Assembly (NCBI GenBank): GCA_015232315.1
Contig: JADFZZ010000001.1
Coordinates: 313,666 to 377,665 of the forward strand
Length of the DNA: 64,000 bases
Source of the DNA: SAR324 cluster bacterium
GTDB taxonomy: Bacteria > SAR324 > NAC60-12
Direction of reading: 5' to 3'
The position numbers were made by a program, and so were the translations under genes. Below, piece after piece: positions 38,479 to 46,419 of this stretch (positions are counted from its first letter, which is position 1; each line of letters starts with the position of its first letter). A model generated the notes under the pieces. The model saw only the letters and a list, made by a program, of their open reading frames with translations. It had not been told where the DNA came from and made no database searches.

Positions 38479-41400
38479 TCATCCTTTCAGTTTTACGATG
38501 TTTTCAGTTTTGAGAGGTGGTAGCGGGTCAAATACTTTTTCAATAAGTTTTGCGACAACGGCCATGTTCATATTAGAGTTGTCATGATTATTGAACTGTG
38601 AGGTGATTAGAATTTCTTCCGCAAGAGCATTGATTAGATATTCCTGTTCTTTTTCTATCCAGACCATTTGTTTCTGTGCTTCGCCATTGGGATAGAAGAG
38701 TTCTACTTTATAAGTTTTAAGAGAGGAATTTTTTATTTGTGATGATGTTTGCAGGACTTCAAGCTGATTGAAATGAGTTAGGATTTTATCAATGGTTGCC
38801 ACAAAATGCGCTTCATCCGTATCATTCCACGATTTTGCCGGTTTATCCGCAATAATCATTAACAACGATTCCAACCAATGCTGAGGGTCTTCTATTTGAT
38901 CCACAACAGCTTCAACAAACCTTTTCATGAGTTGATCAACACATCTTCCTTTGAGTTTTTCCGCCCTGGTCTGAAGATTAACCCTAAATTCAACAGGATT
39001 AAGATTAAAAGCATTCGCAATCAATTTTTGACAGCGTTCAATCAAGAACGTATATGCGTTCCCAAGTTCAGGAATAATTTGTTCCAATTTTTCACGAAGC
39101 GTTTTAGCCTGTGCTAAATCTTCCTGAAAGATTTCTAGTGGTGACAATCCACAAGCATTGGGGATGTCAACACATAATAGCTGTTTGGGCTCCGTATTGT
39201 TGAGAACCGCCTGCCTTAACGCTATTGCTTCTGGCGATAATCGTTTGGTGTTCAAGGTATAGTTTGGCAACTTCCTCACAAATTGAATCAACGGTTTGGC
39301 AATCCCAAGCAGAGTGGGGTTTCTCAGGTTTTTGTTTTTAACCGAGGCCACCCTGAAGACGCTTTCCAATTCCCTGAAGAACTCCTTGCGTAGTCCTGTA
39401 AGCCCAAAGTACTTGATAGAAAACCGCGCGGCCTGTTTATCCATTAATTTGAAATGTTCAGGTTGAAGTAACGGAATGAAACTGCCGTCATAATAAATGC
39501 CAAGATCATCAGGATGATTGAGCAGAACGGAGGTGAACAATACTGGAAGCAATCCGATTTTTACCCCATAAGGCGGACGAGATAGCTTTTCATACAATAG
39601 ATCCAATGAAAGGGGATTCTGAGTCGCAGAGAGACAAAACGCTTCAATCGTTTTCCAAACATGGAAGATTCCACATTTTTCATCCGGAGTGGCAAACTTC
39701 CACTCCTCCTCCTCCAAACGATGAATTCCTGTATTTCGCAACACAGACTCATACATACTTCTTTCGGGGCCATACCCTGTTAGACCTAACTGTTCCTGAG
39801 ACTCATTTTCCAGCATGGCGTTGATCAATTCCCGACTGGCTTTGATGCCCTGGGAAGTCAGTTCGCTCCGGTTGATCAATTCATTCCATAAATGAGGGCC
39901 TGCATGATATTCACGATCACAAATTATGGATAATTGAGAACTCAGGGAAGTATGATGATTGAGGCGCATCATTTCGTTTTGATACAGACAGCCTACTTGT
40001 GACAAGGACGCATCAAAGGCGTAATTCAAGGCATGATTTAATTGTTGATTGCTGATGGCCAGTCTTTGACGCACCTCTTTGCGCGCTACGCCATCGGTTT
40101 GCAATTGTGGCGACTTTGCTTCAACCTGCCTCAAGGCCACAAATTCATAACAAGTGTTTTCTAAAGATTCATATCTGTCGGTTGTGATCACAAGAACAGG
40201 TTTTCCATCGACGGTGGCTGTGGGAAAATCCTTGATCGCTTCAATTTTCCCAATCCAGTATATCACAATGCCGTCACTGTTGGGCGCATGGCATTTGATT
40301 TTTTCCAGGTTGGAATCCTTGTCAGCATAATGCCGTTCAAAATATCTCAGCGTGCCGGTTTCATAGCTATGACGTTGCGCTACTAAAGGAGAGAGCGGAC
40401 AGTAACGTCCAAGAAGAGTCGCGACAGACGTCTGTTTCAGGGTTTCCAGTTGTTCTCTGGTGGCTTCTTCAATATTAAAATCGGTGCCTTCCCAAATACG
40501 GAGTTCATTGATTTGTCGGTGCCATGTCACAAATCCTTTTGTTTGCAAAGATTCAATGATTTCTTTCCATTTGCGTTGTTCCTGCGTGTTAGCGGGTTCA
40601 TCACACAGGGCATCTACTGTTAATTCAGGCGTTTTGAGGATTCCAACAAGATTCAGCACACCGATGGTTTTGAGCGTCTCAATGACCTCCGGTTCCAGCA
40701 GACGTGCGTCATGGACCCTTCCTTGAATTTCCAGCCACTTTTGAAATTGGGGTTGCGAAACGATCGACATTCCAGAGGTTTCTATAAAATAATCATAAAG
40801 CTGATGAAGTTTTAACGCTGGTAACGGTCGGCCTGAATTGGGGATCGGTTGGGTTTTTAAGAATTGTATAAAAGAAAAGGGTTCATCGCTGGTTAAAAAC
40901 GTAAACAGAGACCGATCATTCTGGGCATATCGTTTACAGAGTTCCGGTAGCACGATCGCGGTGAGAGGATGTAACGGATAGATGGCTTTGATCTGTTCAT
41001 GATTGAGATTTTCAAAATGATCCAGGGCTGATAATTTCTCGCTCCAATGGTTGGCCCATGTTTCAATGGCGGGTGCCAAATCTCGTGCGTTTTGATGATC
41101 AATCGCATACCCGATCAAACGGATAAACTGTTCAGAAGAATCCGCAAAAGCGATGTCTTCAAACCGCCCCTGAATTTTTGTCCACTCATTTCGTTGGGTT
41201 GAGGTGAGTCGATAGGCATAATCGTTAAAGGATTGATGGAGTAAACAAAACGTAAAGATCTTGCCTTTATCTCCTGCCGTGCTGAGTTCAGCGATTTGCT
41301 GGAGTAAATAGACATCATCATGATTTTGGGTTGTGTATTCCAGGCATTTTCCTAATTCATCAATAATCAGCAACACACCTGATTGGGATGCCTGAGCAAT

Positions 41401-41943
41401 TTTTTGCAACAAATGGAGAGCCACTGTGTTGTCAATACTTGCTCCAGTTTCAATTTGAGACAGTTGTTGTTCCAGTTCAACGTAGACATCAGGTTTTTTC
41501 TTTTTCCAGAATTGTCCCGCTCCATAACCCAATGCCCTTACAACCGCATTGCTCATGGGTTCCCTCTGAGCGGTTACTACTGCTCTGACCAAGCCTCTTT
41601 CAGGGAAATTATTTAAAAAATCGTGAATCAGTTTGGAATCGGAATTTATGGATTCCGTCACAATTTGAACAGCGTTTTTGTGGATAAGACTATCTTTGGG
41701 GGCACAAAGAGATGCCAAAAAGTGAGCAAACGCCGATTTTCCTGTACCGTACACTCCTGTCAGCGTCCAGGCTGAGGCCATCCCTGGTGTCAGAAAAGAT
41801 TTGATAAACCGCTCCAGAGCTTCAATCGACTTGGAGGTCGGTGTATATCCCAAGACACTATCCACTACCTCCAGATCTCGTTCCAGATTGATAGATCGGG
41901 TATATCGCCGTCTGAGTTTGATGACCTCTGATAGATACGGCAT
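38479..41943 (-). CDS. Large P-loop ATPase of the phosphorothioation operon (SspC-like)
   Basis: The 1154-residue protein has an N-terminal P-loop ATPase domain with Walker A GVYGTGKSAFAHFLA near residues 63-77 and Walker B GVLLIIDELGKCLEY near residue 190. A long helical region with no recognised motif follows. Its size and position between the DUF4007 and PP-loop genes correspond to the ATPase component (SspC) of the single-strand phosphorothioation system. It would use ATP hydrolysis to position or remodel DNA for sulfur insertion. The start follows a strong AGGAGG and shares one base with the upstream stop. The assignment rests on gene order, size and the P-loop; I cannot align it to SspC here. 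Confidence 0.75.
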   Translation of the reverse strand: MPYLSEVIKLRRRYTRSINLERDLEVVDSVLGYTPTSKSIEALERFIKSFLTPGMASAWTLTGVYGTGKSAFAHFLASLCAPKDSLIHKNAVQIVTESINSDSKLIHDFLNNFPERGLVRAVVTAQREPMSNAVVRALGYGAGQFWKKKKPDVYVELEQQLSQIETGASIDNTVALHLLQKIAQASQSGVLLIIDELGKCLEYTTQNHDDVYLLQQIAELSTAGDKGKIFTFCLLHQSFNDYAYRLTSTQRNEWTKIQGRFEDIAFADSSEQFIRLIGYAIDHQNARDLAPAIETWANHWSEKLSALDHFENLNHEQIKAIYPLHPLTAIVLPELCKRYAQNDRSLFTFLTSDEPFSFIQFLKTQPIPNSGRPLPALKLHQLYDYFIETSGMSIVSQPQFQKWLEIQGRVHDARLLEPEVIETLKTIGVLNLVGILKTPELTVDALCDEPANTQEQRKWKEIIESLQTKGFVTWHRQINELRIWEGTDFNIEEATREQLETLKQTSVATLLGRYCPLSPLVAQRHSYETGTLRYFERHYADKDSNLEKIKCHAPNSDGIVIYWIGKIEAIKDFPTATVDGKPVLVITTDRYESLENTCYEFVALRQVEAKSPQLQTDGVARKEVRQRLAISNQQLNHALNYAFDASLSQVGCLYQNEMMRLNHHTSLSSQLSIICDREYHAGPHLWNELINRSELTSQGIKASRELINAMLENESQEQLGLTGYGPERSMYESVLRNTGIHRLEEEEWKFATPDEKCGIFHVWKTIEAFCLSATQNPLSLDLLYEKLSRPPYGVKIGLLPVLFTSVLLNHPDDLGIYYDGSFIPLLQPEHFKLMDKQAARFSIKYFGLTGLRKEFFRELESVFRVASVKNKNLRNPTLLGIAKPLIQFVRKLPNYTLNTKRLSPEAIALRQAVLNNTEPKQLLCVDIPNACGLSPLEIFQEDLAQAKTLREKLEQIIPELGNAYTFLIERCQKLIANAFNLNPVEFRVNLQTRAEKLKGRCVDQLMKRFVEAVVDQIEDPQHWLESLLMIIADKPAKSWNDTDEAHFVATIDKILTHFNQLEVLQTSSQIKNSSLKTYKVELFYPNGEAQKQMVWIEKEQEYLINALAEEILITSQFNNHDNSNMNMAVVAKLIEKVFDPLPPLKTENIVKLKG

Positions 41944-42905
41944 TAGTTCCTCCTGATATGATAATATGATTCAAGAATATCGTTGGCCAACGTTTCAGGG
42001 TTTTCAGCAAATGAAAACTGAATCAATCCGGCGGTATCTGACAAAGCAATCGATGTAAATTTTTTTGATACCTGCTCAATCGCATGGTAGAGCACACTCT
42101 CGGTGAGTTTGAAAACGAGTCCGGGGCTACCAATTTCATAAAGCAGTCTGAATATGGAGATGGTACGTGTTTGTTCTTCCTGATTGGCCGCAAATTCAAG
42201 ACATGCCGCCACAATGATTTCAGGTAAAAGTCCGGGTTTCTGTCCAGAATGAAACGCATAGTGATTTCCACCTGTGTGAAGAATTAAAGAAAGCTCCGCG
42301 AAGGGGCAATCCAGCGTTTCTTCACTCATCTTGTTTGGAGATTGCCTGACGTACATGCGCAACAGGCAGTTTACATCTTTGTTCAACGAGGATTCGTTGA
42401 TTTTGTGATCTGGAAAATCTTTTTGAACACCTTCATTCAACATTTGGAGTAAATCCGGTTGTGTGAATTCCATTTGACGAGATCCATTAAAAATAAGGTG
42501 CCAGGCGGTTGCGTAAGATGGTGGTTTGAGAAGATTCCAGTGCAATAACCACAGGGAACCTGAATCTTCAAGAAACGGGTCCCATTTATCTTTTCCCAAA
42601 AGTGCCTCGCCAAATGGCGTGGGAAGAAACACACCCGTCGCATCATCCAGTATTTTATAAGCCTTGCACCAATAACGTATGGCTTTGACCATATTTTTGC
42701 CCACGCCCAATGTTACAGGAGCATCGTCTCTGGAAAAAATTTGAGGATCTTCACAGGCTTTGTCAAAACCTTTTTTCAGCCAGCCAAACCGGGGATGAAA
42801 CGTTTCATGCCTGGCAAATACAGGTGGGATTTTTTTTAATGAATCCATAGGCCGATGCAGGGTTGATGGTATTGTCGCAGGAGTGTTTTCAAGAGTTGGA
42901 ATCAT
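41943..42905 (-). CDS. DUF4007 protein (SspB-like)
   Basis: The 320-residue protein shows the DUF4007 pattern: 'FARHETFHPRFGWLKKGFDK' near residue 40, 'PVTLGVGKNMVKAIRYWCKA', and FLPTPFGEALLGKDKWDPFLED. I recall DUF4007 as the domain of SspB, the DNA-nicking component required for single-strand phosphorothioate modification, but cannot verify that here. ATG 42905 follows AAGG at good spacing. A TTG five codons upstream is less likely. It is the first gene of the operon, with about 370 bases of repeat-rich DNA and a small gene upstream. Confidence 0.8.
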   Translation of the reverse strand: MIPTLENTPATIPSTLHRPMDSLKKIPPVFARHETFHPRFGWLKKGFDKACEDPQIFSRDDAPVTLGVGKNMVKAIRYWCKAYKILDDATGVFLPTPFGEALLGKDKWDPFLEDSGSLWLLHWNLLKPPSYATAWHLIFNGSRQMEFTQPDLLQMLNEGVQKDFPDHKINESSLNKDVNCLLRMYVRQSPNKMSEETLDCPFAELSLILHTGGNHYAFHSGQKPGLLPEIIVAACLEFAANQEEQTRTISIFRLLYEIGSPGLVFKLTESVLYHAIEQVSKKFTSIALSDTAGLIQFSFAENPETLANDILESYYHIRRN

Positions 42906-43000
42906 GGCAAACCTTTTCAAAATATCAATCTATGGGTAAAAAGCCCCATTTAGGGATTACAAAAAAAATAAAATACCAAAGGATCGTGATGTCAGTTAAC

Positions 43001-43054
43001 GGTAGCCCGGGGTTACGTCCCCCGGAATGAGCCGGGACGTAACCCGGCTCTACC
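43001..43054. repeat. Palindromic dispersed repeat with long hairpin
   Basis: GGTAGCCCGGGGTTACGTCC (43001-43020) is an imperfect reverse complement of GGGACGTAACCCGGCTCTACC ending at 43054, with a short loop. The right arm contains the dispersed CGGG-ACGT-CCCG unit. It lies upstream of the DUF4007 operon. Confidence 0.65.
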
Positions 43055-43216
43055 AATCGTCCCGTGATGGTATCGTTGAGGAGATACCTGAAAATTGGTA
43101 TGGTATTTATTTTGATGTCCCTTAGGGGTAGATCATCACAGGATTTTAAGTAAATTCAGTATTTCTAAGCTTGAGAGAGGCTTGCTTGAGAATATTGAGT
43201 TTTGGCGTGTTATGTC

Positions 43217-43244
43217 AAGATCCCTCACAGGCGCAAGGGATCTT
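43217..43244. terminator. Hairpin AAGATCCCT/AGGGATCTT
   Basis: A perfect 9-bp stem with a 10-base loop. On the plus strand it is followed by TTGCAGTTTTTT. It lies 28 bases past the stop of the small leftward gene at 43272-43418 and may end its transcript or shield the DUF4007 operon. Confidence 0.5.
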
Positions 43245-43271
43245 TTGCAGTTTTTTGTATTAGAGACGAGA

Positions 43272-43418
43272 TCAAAACAGGCGCAACATTTTGGGAAGGG
43301 ACGGGCGAGGCTCAGAGCCTGACCGTTTTTTGCGTTTTGCTTTTGACGAAATAAAGACTTGGTCTTCAATGGCGTCTACTTCTTCCCGCAAATATGCCTC
43401 AAACGTATTTAGTTTCAT
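43272..43418 (-). CDS. 48-residue basic small protein
   Basis: The frame begins MKLNTFEAYLREEVDAIEDQ, then becomes strongly basic (SKAKRKKRSG) and ends PKMLRLF. The ATG follows a textbook AGGAGG at 6 bases, the best argument that it is real. It lies between the CheR gene and the DUF4007 operon on the same strand as both. Function unknown; an acidic N-terminus and basic tail could suit a regulator or DNA- or RNA-binding peptide. Confidence 0.5.
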   Translation of the reverse strand: MKLNTFEAYLREEVDAIEDQVFISSKAKRKKRSGSEPRPSLPKMLRLF

Positions 43419-43560
43419 GGTTCCTCCTTGAATGAACAGGTGTTTCTGTTCTTATCGGCAGGAAACCATCAAACTTAAGGCGAAAACCGGAAAAAAATAT
43501 ACCGGGAATGGTGGCCCCGGGTTCAAGACTGTTAATTTAATAAATTACCAGCGAGAAAAT

Positions 43561-43635
43561 CCCCCTTTTCAAAGGGGGCATGGGGGATTTAAAGCTCAGA
43601 ATGACATCCCCCTAACCCCCTTGAACCAAGGGGGA
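43561..43635. repeat. Inverted intergenic repeat with C5/G5 blocks
   Basis: CCCCCTTTTCAAAGGGGG, then a GGGGGAT block, is mirrored by ATCCCCC, then CCCCCTTGAACCAAGGGGG. Read as protein it gives FQRGHGGF and PLNQGGIG-like strings, a known sign of this widespread non-coding repeat. A plus-strand reading frame over it (43432-43809) is therefore not a gene. Confidence 0.6.
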
Positions 43636-43681
43636 ATTGGTGTCAGTGCCTTCACAGGGCTTAACTTAACAGACTTGAGCC

Positions 43682-43745
43682 ATGGGTTACGTCCCGGAGG
43701 GCGACAAACTGTGGAATTACATCGGGACGTAACCCGATGCTATCG
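43682..43745. repeat. Second GGGTTACGTCCC palindrome
   Basis: ATGGGTTACGTCCCG (43682-43696) pairs with CGGGACGTAACCCGAT at 43723-43738. It shares core arms with the hairpin at 43001-43054 and belongs to the same dispersed family. Confidence 0.6.
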
Positions 43746-43870
43746 TCTTCGGAATAATAATTTACAGCAACAATTCTGGTATGTTTATTTCTGGCGAGGG
43801 CCTAAGTAGAATCTGAATACAATGCTGACGGGCACTTGCGGAGCCTGTCAGTTCCTTGCTCCATTCGTGT

Positions 43871-44707
43871 TCAAAGGGGTTGGTAAAAGACTCCGTTTTC
43901 AAATTCATTCAACTGGAATTCTGTGCTGTAGCCCCGTAACGACTCGGTTGCGCCAATCATAAGGAAGCCTTCTTTTTTCATGGTCCTGGCAATTTTAGAA
44001 AACAGGAGCTTCCGACTTTCGGCGTTGAAATAAATGGCGACATTCCGGCAAAGGACAAGATGGTTTTTATTTTGTTCCATAAAGCTGTCCATCAGATTGA
44101 TCTGACGAAACATCACACGCTTTCGAAGCTCTTCTTTCACTTGCCAGCGCCCCTTGTCGGTCGGCGAAAAATAATTGTCACGTCGTTGCATTGACAGACC
44201 GCGCTTGATGTTAAACTCATCATAAATGCCTTCTCTTGCCGTATTCAACACACCATTCGCAATGTCTGTGCCGACCACCATAAACCGATTGACGAGGGAG
44301 GTTCTGCCGCTTTTTTTGCAAACTTCATCAATCAGCATGGCCAGTGAATACACTTCCTGTCCTGTGGAACAGGCGGCAGACCAGATATTGATTTCATGCG
44401 CACCGCGTTCCACCAGTTGAATCAGGTCTGGAATAATTTTGCGCTCCAGCGTTTTCCAGCAGGAATCATCACGAAACCAGAAGGTTTCATTGGTGGTCAT
44501 CAAATCAACCAGACGGGGCCATAATTTACTATTCGCGGCAAGCAATCGGTGCAACTCCCCATAGGTTTGCGCGCCCAGTTCCTGCGCAAAGTCCGCCAGA
44601 CGTGTTTCAATGAGGTAACTTTGATCCTCGTTCAGGGCCAGTCCGCAGATTTTGACCATCAATGCTCTCATCTGCGTGAATTCATCATAGGTGATTCGAC
44701 TTACCAT
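43871..44707 (-). CDS. cheR: Chemotaxis methyltransferase CheR
   Basis: The 278-residue protein methylates glutamates of chemoreceptors using SAM. The N-terminal CheR_N domain (about residues 8-60) precedes the methyltransferase core with the SAM loop IWSAACSTGQEVYSLAM near residue 108 and the 'LVLCRNVAIYF' motif. The length is typical. It is the last gene of a leftward operon with SPOR, STAS, CheA, CheW and CheB genes. Upstream spacing from cheB is 47 bases. No receptor gene is in the window, so partners lie elsewhere. Confidence 0.95.
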   Translation of the reverse strand: MVSRITYDEFTQMRALMVKICGLALNEDQSYLIETRLADFAQELGAQTYGELHRLLAANSKLWPRLVDLMTTNETFWFRDDSCWKTLERKIIPDLIQLVERGAHEINIWSAACSTGQEVYSLAMLIDEVCKKSGRTSLVNRFMVVGTDIANGVLNTAREGIYDEFNIKRGLSMQRRDNYFSPTDKGRWQVKEELRKRVMFRQINLMDSFMEQNKNHLVLCRNVAIYFNAESRKLLFSKIARTMKKEGFLMIGATESLRGYSTEFQLNEFENGVFYQPL

Positions 44708-44754
44708 GGGATCCTGTATTTCTATGGGAGAAGGTGTGTTTGGAAACGTGACAA

Positions 44755-45897
44755 TTAAACCTGATAGGAGGCAAGTTCCTGGATACGTGGACCAAGATCC
44801 TCCACTGATAAGACTTCATCAGCCAGTCCCAGGTCAAACACACTGCCGGGCATACCCCAGACCACCGATGTCGCGGCATCCTGGATCAGAGATATGGTGC
44901 CCTTGGGCTTGAGTTGGCGAACACCTTCCGAGCCATCCCGTCCCATACCCGTCATCACCACACTGAGGACTCTGCGTTCAAAGACTTTCGCTACAGACAG
45001 GAACAACACATCCACAGAGGGTTTACAGTTATTCACAGGAGGCTGATTATTTTCAACCAGCAGAAAATTTCCGGAAGAATTTTTTTCAAGCACCATGTGT
45101 TTGCCGCCCGGGACAATATATGCCCATCCGGGTTTAATGCTTTCATTGTTTTCTGCTTCCTTGACACGGGTCTGTCCTGCTTTATCCAGGCGTTCGGCCA
45201 AGGACAGGGTGAACATGGGAGGCATGTGCTGGACGATCAAAATCGGACAGGGAAGAGGGCTGGTAATTTTGGAAAAAACCTGATGCAGCGCATTGGGGCC
45301 ACCGGTTGAGGAACCGATCACCACAAGCTGAACACGGTCAGACAGGGATCGGGCCACTGAGATATGATTCACAGGAGGTCTGATGACGGCAGGTTCCGGT
45401 CTGGAAGCTGGTGCTGGCGAGGAGGGAAAATCGAGTTTTGTACGTTCGAGGCGTTCCCTGCTCAGTCGTGCGATTTTTTTTGTCTGTACCACCTGAATGA
45501 GACGTTCCAGTTGTCCCTTGAGGACATCCATTCCTTCCTGCATGTTGGCCGCAACAGGTTTAGGAACAAAATCCAGAGCACCCAACGCAAGCGATCTCAT
45601 GGTTGCCTTGGCATTGTCCATATTGAAACCGCTGATCATGATGGCTTCAATAAAGGGCATACTGCTTTTCAGATGCTTCAGCGTTTCTACGCCATCCATT
45701 TCCGGCATCATCACATCCAGCAAAACCAGATCAGGCTGAAGTGCTTCGGCTTTTCTGAGGGCGATTTGACCAGAGGCCGCCACACCAACACATTCCGCAG
45801 TGGGAATTTCAGAAACGACCCGGTTCAAAATCTGTCGAAAGGTGATACTGTCATCGACAACCAGTACTTTTACAATATCAAAATCACGCATGGGCAT
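44755..45897 (-). CDS. cheB: Chemotaxis methylesterase/deamidase CheB
   Basis: The 380-residue protein has an N-terminal receiver domain (VLVVDDSITFR, phospho-acceptor in LVLLDVMMPEMDG) and a C-terminal methylesterase domain with the catalytic triad positions at VVIGSSTGGPNALHQ (Ser), LIVQHMPPMF (His) and MTGMGRDG (Asp). A linker of about 50 residues joins them. The ATG at 45897 shares one base with the cheW stop (TGATG), so translation is probably coupled. It counteracts CheR and is activated by CheA phosphorylation. Confidence 0.95.
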   Translation of the reverse strand: MPMRDFDIVKVLVVDDSITFRQILNRVVSEIPTAECVGVAASGQIALRKAEALQPDLVLLDVMMPEMDGVETLKHLKSSMPFIEAIMISGFNMDNAKATMRSLALGALDFVPKPVAANMQEGMDVLKGQLERLIQVVQTKKIARLSRERLERTKLDFPSSPAPASRPEPAVIRPPVNHISVARSLSDRVQLVVIGSSTGGPNALHQVFSKITSPLPCPILIVQHMPPMFTLSLAERLDKAGQTRVKEAENNESIKPGWAYIVPGGKHMVLEKNSSGNFLLVENNQPPVNNCKPSVDVLFLSVAKVFERRVLSVVMTGMGRDGSEGVRQLKPKGTISLIQDAATSVVWGMPGSVFDLGLADEVLSVEDLGPRIQELASYQV

Positions 45898-46397
45898 CAC
45901 TTGTTGGAATTAGCCTTGACCACAAAACACATTTTCACCAGTTGATTGATATCCAGCAGGATGACCAGTTGTTTTTCACGCTGAATCACACCATAGACAA
46001 ATTCACGTTTGATGCCTGATAAATTGGAGGGGGGAGACGTGATTTCGTCTGAATTGATATTCAATACATCCCCCATTTTATCAATGACAATGGCCATTGG
46101 ATCGTGAACCTGCGTTTTGAGTTGGCTGAATTTCTGGATTCGCAAAGATTCCATTTCAGCTTCTGTTTTGAAAATAATCAGTCTGCGGTCTTCCAGAGCA
46201 GGAGTTTGCCGGTCTGAAAGAAAGAAACGCGGATCCATGATGGTCAGAATCTGTCCACGCAGGTTCATCAGTCCCAGGATATACTCCGATGATTCCGGTA
46301 CAGGCGTGATATCATGAATTTTTCCAATTTCTTTGGTCAGCAGAATATCAATTCCAAAGATGGTTTTTCCAATATAGAAGGTGGCAATTTGAGGCAT
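45897..46397 (-). CDS. cheW: CheW coupling protein
   Basis: The 166-residue protein is a CheW-domain adaptor linking CheA to receptors: FYIGKTIFGIDILLTKEIG at the N-terminus, YILGLMNLRGQILTIMDPR in the middle and a C-terminal 'GVIQREKQLVILLDI'. ATG 46397 is chosen; a GTG two codons upstream is possible, and neither has a strong ribosome site. The gene is 23 bases downstream of cheA and overlaps cheB. Confidence 0.93.
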   Translation of the reverse strand: MPQIATFYIGKTIFGIDILLTKEIGKIHDITPVPESSEYILGLMNLRGQILTIMDPRFFLSDRQTPALEDRRLIIFKTEAEMESLRIQKFSQLKTQVHDPMAIVIDKMGDVLNINSDEITSPPSNLSGIKREFVYGVIQREKQLVILLDINQLVKMCFVVKANSNK

Positions 46398-46419
46398 AAG
46401 CACGTCACTGATCGGGGGG

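Noticed and set aside
43432..43809. A 125-codon plus-strand frame
   Set aside because: It runs through two dispersed palindromic repeats and encodes the FQRGHGGF/PLNQGG strings characteristic of non-coding repeats.
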